Source: Lewinellaceae bacterium (GTDB taxonomy: Bacteria > Bacteroidota > Bacteroidia > Chitinophagales > Saprospiraceae). From it: a stretch of 64,000 nt of DNA. The stretch lies in the NCBI GenBank assembly GCA_020636375.1, contig JACJXZ010000001.1:372001-436000 (forward strand). Reading direction: 5' to 3'. Below, one piece after another: positions 25,247-32,391 of the stretch (the stretch's first letter is position 1; each line of letters opens with the position of its first letter). The notes under the pieces were generated by a model. It was not told the DNA's origin, did no database searches, and saw only the letters and a list, made by a program, of their open reading frames with translations. Made by a program: the position numbers and the translations under genes.

Positions 25247-25975
25247 ATGATCATCAAACTACCTTTCGTACGCAGCAAACTGGAGCAGTTCCGCCAGTGG
25301 GGCACCGACTGGCTGGAGCGGCACTGGCTTAAGCTCCTTGCCGCCGCCTTCGTGTGTTTCCTGATGCTGGAGCGCAACCTCACGCTGGAGTTGCGGCTGA
25401 GTACCTCGAAACCTTACGTGAACCTCAGCGGCGAACACCCGGCCTCTACGCCCCAGGCAACGGCAGCAACCACCCGCCTCCAGGGCGAAGGCAAGGCCAT
25501 TTTTGCTGGCGGAGACAGCGAAAAGCGGGACCGGCAAATGGCCTACGTCCGCCGGTTCGCCAAAGTGGCGCAGGCCGAAATGGAAAAGTACGGCATCCCC
25601 GCCAGCGTCAAACTGGCACAGGGGCTGCTGGAAAGCGATGCCGGCAAAAGCCCGATCGCCCGGCAAAACAACAACCACTTCGGGATCAAGTGCTTTTCGC
25701 GCAATTGCCGGAAAGGGCACTGCAGCAACTTCCAGGACGACACGCACAAGGATTTCTTCCGCATCTACCCTTCTGCCTGGGAAAGCTTCCGCGCCCACAG
25801 CCTCATGCTGAAGCAGAACGAACGCTACCAGCCCCTGTTCTCCCTCCCGGCAACCGACTACCGCGCCTGGGCGCAGGGCCTGTCGGAAGCCGGCTATGCC
25901 ACCGACCCGGATTATTCGGAAAAGGTGGTCCGGCTGATCGAAGAGCTGGATTTGCAGCGGTTTGACGGGGCATGA
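25247..25975 (+). CDS. membrane-anchored glucosaminidase (FlgJ/GH73-type)
   Basis: 242 residues. A cytosolic N-terminus (1-28) is followed by a single membrane anchor (about 29-42, LKLLAAAFVCFLML), a linker, and a GH73-type glucosaminidase domain (about 95-235) with PASVKLAQGLLESDAGKSPI (catalytic Glu in LLESDAG), RQNNNHFGIKC and a C-terminal YATDPDYSEKVVRLIEE. It hydrolyses the glycan backbone of peptidoglycan on the periplasmic side. The two extra Cys in FGIKCFSRNC could form a disulfide. It is a standalone gene. Confidence 0.88.
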   Translation: MIIKLPFVRSKLEQFRQWGTDWLERHWLKLLAAAFVCFLMLERNLTLELRLSTSKPYVNLSGEHPASTPQATAATTRLQGEGKAIFAGGDSEKRDRQMAYVRRFAKVAQAEMEKYGIPASVKLAQGLLESDAGKSPIARQNNNHFGIKCFSRNCRKGHCSNFQDDTHKDFFRIYPSAWESFRAHSLMLKQNERYQPLFSLPATDYRAWAQGLSEAGYATDPDYSEKVVRLIEELDLQRFDGA

Positions 25976-26001
25976 ATGTACAAATACACAAATACACAAC
26001 G

Positions 26002-27009
26002 TCAAACATCCTGCACCAGCAAATTGCACCCCCGCGCGTCGCTGGCGTCGAGGCGGCCGAGGACTTCGAAGCTGCCGTCTTCATAAACGCGGCCGAGGTC
26101 ATCAGTAGCAATGAAGCTGATGGTGTCGAGGTTGGCCAGGTCGATAATGTTGAGGGCGCCGGTTTTTCCGGATTGTTGCAGCGCGAAAGGATCGGTGATC
26201 TCGCGCGCCAGGACGCGCATGGTGGGGGCGGGCCGGAAAAGGCCTCCGCCCCGGGAGTACGCCTGGGAAAGCAGTTCGGTCATCCCGTATTCCGAATGGA
26301 TGGTTTCCACGCGAAAAGCAGCCATCAGGATGCTGTGCAGTTCCTTCCGGGTAATCTCCCGGCGGCGCCCTTTCATGCCTCCTGTTTCCATGATGGCAAG
26401 GCCGCCCAGGTCCATCGGATACTGCTCCGCCAGCTCCCAGAGAGCGAAGCTGACGCCCAGCAACAGCGTGGGGACGGCATTTTTTTTGCAGTCCGCTAAA
26501 ATCCCAATCAGCTCTTTCGTGTTATATAAAAAGAATCCGCTTTCGGGGTAGCGGGACTGGCGGATAAAATCCTCCGCCATGAAAACCAAAGAGGAGCCGC
26601 TGCGTTCCAGATAAGACGGCAAAAGAGCCAGCACGCAATAATCCTCCACGGGCCCGTAAAAATGGGCGAAGCCCCGGCGGGCGTTGCGGCGGTAGAAACC
26701 CGAATCCCGCAGGAGGTGGCGGCTGGTAGCGGCGGCAGTGGTCCCGCTGCTGGCAAAGGCAAGCGCCGGTTCCCAGGCACCGGTTTGGACAGGATGAGAC
26801 TTGAAAAACCGGATGGGCAGGAAAGGAATCTCTTCCACGCGGGTTATTGCTTCCGGCGAAACGCCAAGGAGGCTCAGGTATTGCCGGTACAGGGCGTTGT
26901 GGCGGCTCTGGTACTGAAAGATATCCAGCGCCAGGAGATCGTCAAACATCTCCCCGGCAGTTGTTTCTACCCGTAGCATTAAATCATTCCTAACCGAATG
27001 CTCTTCCAT
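26002..27009 (-). CDS. LuxE/PaaK-like acyl-protein synthetase
   Basis: 335 residues from ATG 27009 (a TTG two codons upstream is rejected). It is a LuxE-type member of the ANL superfamily: FASSGTTAAATSRHLL is the phosphate-binding loop, METGGMKGRRREITRKEL and EYGMTELLSQAY are adenylation motifs, and the C-terminus has TDDLGRVYEDGSFEVLGRLD. LuxE activates a fatty acid as acyl-AMP and loads it on a protein thiol; no luxCD partner is present, so this belongs to the orphan Bacteroidota group whose acceptor is unknown. The 5' end faces a plus-strand gene remnant (27028-27141). Confidence 0.82.
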   Translation of the reverse strand: MEEHSVRNDLMLRVETTAGEMFDDLLALDIFQYQSRHNALYRQYLSLLGVSPEAITRVEEIPFLPIRFFKSHPVQTGAWEPALAFASSGTTAAATSRHLLRDSGFYRRNARRGFAHFYGPVEDYCVLALLPSYLERSGSSLVFMAEDFIRQSRYPESGFFLYNTKELIGILADCKKNAVPTLLLGVSFALWELAEQYPMDLGGLAIMETGGMKGRRREITRKELHSILMAAFRVETIHSEYGMTELLSQAYSRGGGLFRPAPTMRVLAREITDPFALQQSGKTGALNIIDLANLDTISFIATDDLGRVYEDGSFEVLGRLDASDARGCNLLVQDV

Positions 27010-27027
27010 CAGCAATTGAAAGGTTGA

Positions 27028-27141
27028 GGGAAATCAATTGAAAAAGATACCGTATCTTTCAGCATCCAGGCAGTGGATGAAGCAGGCAACAAAAGTAATG
27101 TCATCCGAACCGGCACCATCTCCATTTTATGCAATCAATAA
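27028..27141 (+). pseudogene. C-terminal remnant of a duplicate of the 27150 lipoprotein
   Basis: A short frame bounded upstream by TGA (25-27) reads KDTVSFSIQAVDEAGNKSN then RTGTISILCNQ and stops at 27141. It matches the end of the intact lipoprotein just downstream (DTMSYTIQIKDRAGNMSN then TEVITILCN). It therefore looks like the 3' end of a tandem paralogue whose 5' part has been lost, presumably when the LuxE-like gene region was rearranged. There is no start codon and no signal peptide. Confidence 0.7.
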
Positions 27142-27149
27142 ACAGAGTT

Positions 27150-27653
27150 ATGAAAACGATCTACCATTTGCTCACCATAATACTGGCATTTCTGGTTTCC
27201 AACTGCGTGCAGCCGCCTAACTACCCGGCGATCCCGGCGATCGAGTACGTCGGCATGAACCAACAGGCGATCGAACAGGGCAATGCCAATACGCTTCCGG
27301 ACACGCTGGAGATCACTTTCAGCTTTACAGATGGCGACGGCGACCTCGGATTCGGGCCCGGGGACAGCACCGTCGACATCTTCCTGACCGATAGCCGGGA
27401 AGGGTTCACCGACATCAAGAAACTGCCCATGATTCCCGACCAGGGTATTGGCAACGGCATTTCCGGGGAGATCACGGTGCGCCTGCCCAACCGGCTGCCG
27501 CTGTGTTGCACCTATGCCGACAATTCTACCCCCTGCCTGCCTCATCCGACCATCAAAACGGACACCATGTCCTACACCATACAAATAAAAGACCGGGCGG
27601 GCAACATGAGCAACAAGATACAGACCGAGGTGATCACGATCCTGTGTAATTGA
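27150..27653 (+). CDS. lipoprotein of unknown function
   Basis: 167 residues from ATG 27150; the preceding in-frame ATG at 27129 is inside the remnant of its paralogue. The signal peptide KTIYHLLTIILAFLVSNC gives a lipobox Cys. The mature part is beta-rich with an acidic FTDGDGDLGFGPGDST segment that may bind calcium, and a C-terminal Ig-like strand pair (YTIQIKDRAGNMSN). I recognise no named family. It overlaps the 3' end of hemF on the other strand by 20 bases (convergent), and a truncated paralogue lies directly upstream. Confidence 0.75.
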   Translation: MKTIYHLLTIILAFLVSNCVQPPNYPAIPAIEYVGMNQQAIEQGNANTLPDTLEITFSFTDGDGDLGFGPGDSTVDIFLTDSREGFTDIKKLPMIPDQGIGNGISGEITVRLPNRLPLCCTYADNSTPCLPHPTIKTDTMSYTIQIKDRAGNMSNKIQTEVITILCN

Positions 27654-28560
27654 TCCAGTCGACTCCTTTCCGGAGCAGGGAAAGGGTCCGGGCTTCCGGA
27701 GAACCCTCCTCTGGGCGGTGATCGTATTCCCAGTTGGCTACCGGGGGCAGGCTCATCAGGATGGACTCGGTCCTGCCTTCCGTATCCAGCCCAAACCGGG
27801 TACCTTTGTCCCACACCAGGTTGAACTCCACGTACCGGCCGCGCCGCAGGTTCTGCCAGGCCAGTTCCCGTTCGCCGAAAGGCTCGTCCTTGTGTTTTTC
27901 CAGCAAACGGATGTACAGCGGCGCGAAGGCTTCCCCTACTTCCCGGACAAAAGCGAAGCGTTCTTCCTTACGGAAACCATCTTCTCCACTCAGTCGGTCG
28001 AAAAAGATGCCCCCCACGCCCCGGGTTTCCTGCCGGTGCCGGAGGTAGAAATAATCGTCCGCCCACTGTTTGAACCGGGGATAGTAATCCGGGTGGTGAG
28101 CATCGCACACTTTTTTGAGCTCCTGGTGGAAGAACCGGGCGTCGGTTATGTCGATGTAATGGGGGGTGAGGTCGATGCCGCCGCCGAACCACCAGGCCTT
28201 GTCCGTTTGCTGCTCTCCGGCGGGTTCCACCTCGAAGTAGCGGACATTCATGTGGATAACAGGCACTATGGGGCTCGCCGGGTGTAGCACGATGCTGACC
28301 CCGGTGGCCAGAAAATGGCCCGGCGCCAGGCCAAGGGCCCGGCTGATCTTTTCCGGCATGAGCCCGTGGACGGCGGAAAAGTTGACGCCCCCTTTGGCGA
28401 TGTGGCGGCCTTCGATGATGCGGGTGCGCCCGCCGCCGCCTTCCGGCCGCTGCCAGCGGTCTTCCCGGAAACGTCCCTTGCCGTCGGCGGTTTCGAGCCG
28501 GGCGCAGATGCCGTTCTGCAACTCCTGGAAATAAGAGATGATTTCTTCCTTTGCAAGCAT
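27634..28560 (-). CDS. hemF: oxygen-dependent coproporphyrinogen III oxidase
   Basis: 308-residue HemF: coproporphyrinogen III + O2 to protoporphyrinogen IX with two decarboxylations, cytosolic heme synthesis. Motifs are complete: GGGGRTRIIEG, FSAVHG, HMNVRYFEV, WWFGGGIDLTPHY, VGGIFFDRL and GRYVEFNLVWDKGTRFGL. Usual length. Dependence on O2 fits an aerobic organism and the cytochrome bd genes in this window. Single minus-strand gene, convergent with the 27150 lipoprotein gene; its upstream side is a palindromic repeat (28622-28726). Confidence 0.97.
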   Translation of the reverse strand: MLAKEEIISYFQELQNGICARLETADGKGRFREDRWQRPEGGGGRTRIIEGRHIAKGGVNFSAVHGLMPEKISRALGLAPGHFLATGVSIVLHPASPIVPVIHMNVRYFEVEPAGEQQTDKAWWFGGGIDLTPHYIDITDARFFHQELKKVCDAHHPDYYPRFKQWADDYFYLRHRQETRGVGGIFFDRLSGEDGFRKEERFAFVREVGEAFAPLYIRLLEKHKDEPFGERELAWQNLRRGRYVEFNLVWDKGTRFGLDTEGRTESILMSLPPVANWEYDHRPEEGSPEARTLSLLRKGVDWINYTGS

Positions 28561-28621
28561 TTACAATTTGTTTTTTTGCTTTGGCGGCATACTACTGTAC
28601 ATGAAGGAGCCAAATGTTTCT

Positions 28622-28726
28622 AGCCACGAAGACACCAAGGCTCAAAGACCCACAAAGCCGGTGCCGATAGCTATCGGGCATCGGCTTTGTGCCATCTTAG
28701 TGTCTTTGTGTCTTAGTGGCAAAAAA
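28622..28726. repeat. GCCACGAAGACAC-type palindromic element, copy 1
   Basis: About 105 bp. GCCACGAAGACACC (from 28623) and CACAAAGCC (from 28651) on the left are mirrored by GGCTTTGTG and GTGTCTTTGTGTCTTAGTGGC (ending 28720) on the right, with centre CCGATAGCTATCGG. It lies between hemF and the ArsC-like gene. Its right end supplies the last codons and stop of the ArsC-like gene (stop complement TTA at 28713-28715), so the element inserted into or grew at that 3' end. A related element sits at 30118-30225. Confidence 0.75.
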
Positions 28727-29078
28727 GCGCCCTGTACAGTAGTATGGCTTTGGCGACCACCTTTTTGGAACTGCCGACAAAGATTTCGCCGTCGATGAGC
28801 ACCACCGGGCGGTTCAGGAAGGTGTATTCCCCGAGGATGAGCCGGCGGTAGTCCTGCTCGTCCAGATCCTGCTCGTGCAGGCCCATCGAGCGGTATTTCC
28901 GCGCCCGGCGGCTGAAAAGGGATTCATAGCTGCCGGCCAGGGCCTTCATCTCGTCGAGCTGCGCGGGAGTGATCTTCCCGGTTTTAATGTCCTGGAGTTC
29001 AAAGCCTTCTCCCCCTCCCAGTTCTCCGATGATGCGCCGGCAGGTATTGCAGGACGACAAATGATAAATCTTTCGCAT
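28713..29078 (-). CDS. ArsC/Spx/YffB-family thioredoxin-fold protein
   Basis: 121 residues with the ArsC-like fold: N-terminal KIYHLSSCNTCRRIIGEL (active-site C-x-x-C, first Cys near residue 10), EGFELQDIKTGKIT, LFSRRARKYRSMGL and LGEYTFLNRPVVLIDGE, which holds the usual cis-Pro loop RPVV. Family members are arsenate reductases or Spx-type regulators; no arsenic resistance genes are adjacent, so a redox role is as likely. The final residues ALFCH and the stop are encoded by a palindromic repeat (28622-28726), so the native C-terminus was probably different. Confidence 0.85.
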   Translation of the reverse strand: MRKIYHLSSCNTCRRIIGELGGGEGFELQDIKTGKITPAQLDEMKALAGSYESLFSRRARKYRSMGLHEQDLDEQDYRRLILGEYTFLNRPVVLIDGEIFVGSSKKVVAKAILLYRALFCH

Positions 29079-29152
29079 AAGTTTCTTTTTTCCGGCCTGA
29101 AAATAAAGTATTAATTTACAGCCTTTACCAGAGAAAAGTAAAAATTCAGAAA

Positions 29153-30037
29153 ATGCCCAGAATCGCCGAATCCGAGCTCGTCCTGAATCCCGACGGCAGC
29201 GTATACCACCTCAACCTTCGGCCCGAGGATATTGCCTCTAATATCATCACTGTGGGAGATCCCGGAAGGGTGCCTATGGTTTCCAGGTATTTCGACGAGG
29301 TGGAAGTCAAAAAAGAAAAGCGCGAATTCGTCACCCACACGGGAAGGATCGGCCAAAAGCGGCTGACCGTGATCTCCACCGGCATCGGGCCGGACAATAT
29401 CGACATCGCCATCAATGAGCTGGATGCCCTGGCCAATATAGACTTTGAAAACAGAGTACCCAAACCAAAACTTACTTCTTTCAACATCGTGCGGATCGGC
29501 ACTTCCGGCTCGCTCCGCCCGGAAATACCGGTCGATTCTTTCGTCGCCGGCGCGTATGGCCTTGGCCTGGACAACCTGATCAACTTTTACGAATACCAAC
29601 CCAACCTGGGGGAAGCCGAACTGGAAGACGAACTGAAGGCTTTTATGGAACATTCCGGGCGCATTCCCTTTTACGCCTGCGAAGGAAGCCCGGTTCTGCT
29701 CAAGGCTCTGGGCCAGGACAAGTTCCAGGGCATCACCGTTACCAGCCCTGGTTTTTATGCCCCTCAGGGCCGGGAACTGCGGGCAAAAGCCCGGTTTGAT
29801 GTGCGGTTCTTCGATTCCCTGGCCCGGTTCAGGTTCCGCGATTATCCCATCACCAACTTCGAGATGGAGACTTCCGCCATCTATGGCCTTTCGCGCCTGC
29901 TGGGCCACCGTGCGCTGTCCACCAATGTCATCATCGCCAACCGGCCAAACGGAACATTCAGCAAAAACCCATATCAGGCAGTTGACAGATTGATACAGAA
30001 CATGTTAGAGCAGATCAGCGCTTCGCCTCTTTTTTAA
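29153..30037 (+). CDS. nucleoside phosphorylase (uridine phosphorylase-like)
   Basis: 294-residue PNP/UDP-family enzyme: phosphorolysis of a nucleoside to base and ribose-1-phosphate. Seen: phosphate site NIITVGDPGRVPMVSRYF, TISTGIGPDNI-type loop (VISTGIGPDNIDIAI), IVRIGTSGSLRPEIPV and the substrate-proximal NFEMETSAIYGLSRLL. These fit the hexameric uridine phosphorylase branch (salvage of pyrimidines), but purine specificity cannot be excluded. Single plus-strand gene; its stop overlaps the stem of a downstream hairpin (30036-30081). Confidence 0.9.
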   Translation: MPRIAESELVLNPDGSVYHLNLRPEDIASNIITVGDPGRVPMVSRYFDEVEVKKEKREFVTHTGRIGQKRLTVISTGIGPDNIDIAINELDALANIDFENRVPKPKLTSFNIVRIGTSGSLRPEIPVDSFVAGAYGLGLDNLINFYEYQPNLGEAELEDELKAFMEHSGRIPFYACEGSPVLLKALGQDKFQGITVTSPGFYAPQGRELRAKARFDVRFFDSLARFRFRDYPITNFEMETSAIYGLSRLLGHRALSTNVIIANRPNGTFSKNPYQAVDRLIQNMLEQISASPLF

Positions 30038-30081
30038 AACCGGTTGCCTTGTAGCTCATTTAAGGCCAGGCAATCGGTTTT
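30036..30081 (+). terminator. hairpin after the nucleoside phosphorylase gene
   Basis: AAAACCGGTTGCCT (30036-30049) pairs with AGGCAATCGGTTTT (30068-30081), 13 of 14 matching, with an 18-base loop. The A/T-ending stem and position directly on the stop codon suggest a transcription end for the phosphorylase gene, though the T-run is within the stem. Confidence 0.55.
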
Positions 30082-30092
30082 AAAAAAGAAAA

Positions 30093-30251
30093 GTAACTAT
30101 TTAGCAGCCATCCGCTTTTTAGCCACGAAGACACAAAAACCTGCCGGCCGCTGGCACAGCAGGCGGGCACTAAGATTGCACAAAGCCTTGGTGCGGTCTT
30201 GGTGTCTTGGTGTCTTCGTGGCAAAGGCATCAGGCCCACCTAAATAGTTAC
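30093..30251. repeat. GCCACGAAGACAC-type element, copy 2, with 12-bp outer inverted repeats
   Basis: Outer perfect inverted repeats GTAACTATTTAG (30093-30104) and CTAAATAGTTAC (30240-30251) enclose an inner palindromic element that starts TTTTAGCCACGAAGACAC (about 30117) and ends GTGTCTTCGTGGC (about 30209-30222). It is related to the element at 28622-28726. Between phosphorylase and fsa genes; no coding content. Confidence 0.75.
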
Positions 30252-30312
30252 AAAGAAAAAAGGAACAAGCACAGCTCATTCCTTTTCTAAATTGGTATGT
30301 ATTTGATAGCCT

Positions 30313-30981
30313 CTATTGAGTCAATAATTCGTTGGCCTTCTTGTGGTCCGCCAGGAATTTTTCCAAACCGATATCGGTCAGCGGATGTTTCAGAAGGCCG
30401 AGGATCGGATCCAGCGGGCAGGTCACCACGTCGGCGCCGGCGCGGGCAGCATCTACGATGTGCAGGCTGCTGCGGATCGAAGCGGCCAGGATTTCCGTTT
30501 CAAAACCCTGGATGGAGTATATCTCGGCCAGTTCTTCGATGAGCTGCATTCCGTTCCAGTTGATGTCATCGAGACGCCCGAGGAAGGGCGAAACGTAAGT
30601 GGCGCCCGCTTTGGCCGCCAGTATTCCCTGCCCCGCGGAAAACACGAGGGTGCAGTTGGTCCGGATGCCCTGATCGCGGAAATAACTAAGGGCTTTTACG
30701 CCTTCCTTGATCATGGGGACTTTTACGACGATATTGGGGGCGATCGAAGCCAGCCGCTTTCCTTCTTCGATGATGCCATCGAAGTGGGTTGCGATCACTT
30801 CTGCGCTCACATCGCCGTCGACTATCTTCGCGATAGTTTCATAGTGTTTCAGGATATTTTTTTCGCCGGAAATACCCTCTTTGGCCATCAGGGAGGGGTT
30901 TGTCGTCACGCCATCCAGTATTCCCAGGCTATTGGCTTCTTTGATTTGCTCCAGGCTAGCGGTATCGATGAAAAATTTCAT
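30313..30981 (-). CDS. fsa: fructose-6-phosphate aldolase / transaldolase (FSA-TalC type)
   Basis: 222 residues from ATG 30981 (MKFFIDTASL is the family N-terminus; an in-frame opening up to 31095 is upstream DNA). Class I aldolase barrel with GVTTNPSLMAKEG, the Schiff-base lysine in NIVVKVPMI, CTLVFSAGQGILAAKAGATY, SPFLGRLDDI and the C-terminal DIGLEKFLADHKK. The short (~220-residue) form catalyses transaldolase or dihydroxyacetone-dependent F6P aldol reactions in the cytosol. It is the last gene before the SRP RNA on the same strand, 102 bases downstream of that RNA. Confidence 0.93.
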   Translation of the reverse strand: MKFFIDTASLEQIKEANSLGILDGVTTNPSLMAKEGISGEKNILKHYETIAKIVDGDVSAEVIATHFDGIIEEGKRLASIAPNIVVKVPMIKEGVKALSYFRDQGIRTNCTLVFSAGQGILAAKAGATYVSPFLGRLDDINWNGMQLIEELAEIYSIQGFETEILAASIRSSLHIVDAARAGADVVTCPLDPILGLLKHPLTDIGLEKFLADHKKANELLTQ

Positions 30982-31083
30982 TCTATTTTCCGTAAAGTTA
31001 CGAATATCAGGCTCTAATGCCGAATTTTTGAACAGGAAAGTTCTCAGTGGGGTTAATTTTTTTTCTGCAGGGCAGAAAAATAA

Positions 31084-31175
31084 GGTGAGCAACACATCGC
31101 ACCGCTCGACCTGCCTACCCTTGCTCCGTTTCCGGCCTGGGGGGGTTCAGCGGGAGCCGGTCGTGTGCGCTCACC
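31084..31175 (-). ncRNA. ffs: small signal recognition particle RNA (4.5S type)
   Basis: 92-nt RNA on the minus strand. The ends pair perfectly (GGTGAGC at 31175-31169 with GCTCACC at 31090-31084). The conserved SRP helix-8 tip is visible: CCAGGCCGGAAAC, then GGAGCAAGGGTAGGC, i.e. the GGAA loop and the asymmetric AGCAA bulge bound by Ffh, in the form seen in Bacteroidota (CAGGGCGGAAACGCAGCAAGGG in relatives). Below the transcript end the sequence is TTATTTTTCTG, a T-rich stop. A textbook promoter lies immediately upstream (31181-31212). The RNA is in the gap between gldC and fsa. Confidence 0.93.
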
Positions 31176-31180
31176 GGCGG

Positions 31181-31212
31181 CAAAAGTAAATCTTTTTGCC
31201 AAAAATATCAAA
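31181..31212 (-). promoter_or_regulatory. Bacteroidota-type promoter of ffs
   Basis: On the minus strand TTTG (31212-31209), a 20-base spacer and TACTTTTG (31188-31181) match the Bacteroidota consensus TTTG-N19/21-TAnnTTTG. The predicted start is a few bases downstream, exactly at the 5' end of the SRP RNA (31175). It starts 10 bases downstream of the gldC stop. Confidence 0.85.
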
Positions 31213-31221
31213 TCCGGGCAG

Positions 31222-31575
31222 TTATTGTTTGGGGATAATCTCTGTCTTCTCGCCAAAATAGGTAACGAACCGCTGCATTTCGTTGGCCAGTTCGGTATTC
31301 TGGGTGGCGCGTTGGTAGGTATCGGCAATCGCCCGCAGGGTTTGAAAGATGAAACGGTCCATTTCGATGACCTGCATATCCTGGGTCCAGAGGTCGATCT
31401 TGAGGGTGTCTTTGGTTTCCCGGTCGAACAGGGAGATCAGGATAGCTTTGACCTCCTGCGCGCCCTTGCCGTTGGGGTTGTCTTCGGCTTCCCAGCTGAT
31501 CTTCACCGGGATGTTTTCCTGGTTGAGGCCGACGGTAACTCTTATGTCTGAACTTTTGTTTACTTCTGTGCTCAT
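31222..31575 (-). CDS. gldC: gliding motility protein GldC
   Basis: 117 residues from ATG 31575 (MSTEVNKSSDIRV; earlier in-frame codons back to 31722 are non-native). GldC-type features: VTVGLNQENIPVKISWEAED, KGAQEVKAILISLFDRETKD, LWTQDMQVIEMDRFIFQTL and ENRE-like C-terminal helix FVTYFGEKTEIIP. GldC is a cytosolic accessory protein of Bacteroidota gliding motility (GldBC), also conserved in non-gliding members, and its exact role is unclear. The rest of the gliding/T9SS genes are not in this window. Confidence 0.93.
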   Translation of the reverse strand: MSTEVNKSSDIRVTVGLNQENIPVKISWEAEDNPNGKGAQEVKAILISLFDRETKDTLKIDLWTQDMQVIEMDRFIFQTLRAIADTYQRATQNTELANEMQRFVTYFGEKTEIIPKQ

Positions 31576-31624
31576 ATTTAGAATATTTGGCGGATGCCGC
31601 CCATCCGGCGAAATGACACCCGGT

Positions 31625-32329
31625 TTAAGTTTTTGTGATTTGCTGGTTGCCTTCCCCGGCCAATTCGTGGATCTGGCCGGAAGGATAGACATGAACGCCT
31701 TTTTCCAGCATCTGGGCCGCATGGATCATGGCCCGGGCGACCTGTTCTGCTTCCACCGGCCGGAACTTGCCCAGCAGGGCCCCGCCGGTCAGCCGGTCCA
31801 GCCCGAGGGTGAGCCGGCCCGCCAGTTGTTCGCCCAGGCGGGTTTCGCTACGGTCCCCGACCAGGAAAGAAGGCTGAAAAATGTGCACTGCCCAGAACGG
31901 CAGTTCTTTCACCGCCGCTTCCAGTTCGCCTTTCACGCGGGAATAGAAAAACAAGGATTCCGGATCGGCGCCAACCGAAGAAACCAGGAGCAGCTGATTG
32001 ACGCCGTTGGCGGCCGCCAGGCGCGCCGGTTCGTAAGCATAGGTATAATCTACGCGGTAGAAAGCTTCGCGGCTGCCGGCCCGGGCCATGGTAGTGCCCA
32101 GGCAGGAATAAAGGTCGTGGCCGCGCAGCAGGCCGGCGTAATCGTCCAGGCGGCCGAAATCAATGGTATGGTGCTTCAACCGGGGGTGTTCCACATCCAG
32201 TGGCCGGCGGCCAAAGGTGACGACCTGGCGGTAAGCCGGATGCTCCAGGAGCTGACGCAGGCACTGGCTGCCCACCAGCCCGGTAGCGCCGAAGAGCAAT
32301 GCCGTCTTATGGTGTTGGCTGATCTCCAA
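31625..32329 (-). CDS. NAD(P)-binding oxidoreductase (atypical SDR, HTATIP2/YwnB-like)
   Basis: 234 residues if the TTG at 32329 is the start; no ATG is available before the Rossmann motif and the upstream frame runs into the DUF4249 gene. TALLFGATGLVGSQCLRQLL is the nucleotide-binding loop; then TFGRRPLD, DLYSCLGTTMA, VDYTYAYEPARLAAANGVNQ, LLVSSVGADPES and FYSRVKGELE (Y-x3-K) and HIFQPSFLVGDR. Atypical SDR enzymes of this group bind NADP and are often redox regulators or nucleoside-sugar-like reductases; substrate unknown. Lies 62 bases downstream of the DUF4249 lipoprotein gene on the same strand. Confidence 0.8.
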   Translation of the reverse strand: MEISQHHKTALLFGATGLVGSQCLRQLLEHPAYRQVVTFGRRPLDVEHPRLKHHTIDFGRLDDYAGLLRGHDLYSCLGTTMARAGSREAFYRVDYTYAYEPARLAAANGVNQLLLVSSVGADPESLFFYSRVKGELEAAVKELPFWAVHIFQPSFLVGDRSETRLGEQLAGRLTLGLDRLTGGALLGKFRPVEAEQVARAMIHAAQMLEKGVHVYPSGQIHELAGEGNQQITKT

Positions 32330-32391
32330 ATCGAAAGAATTTTGACAAAGGTAGGGATTTTGCTGATTCCTTCCTCCCTTCCGCCCCCGGC

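Noticed and set aside
25099..25383. minus-strand 94-codon frame at the 5' end of the glucosaminidase gene
   Set aside because: Overlaps the start and anchor of the glucosaminidase, basic and low-complexity, no motif.
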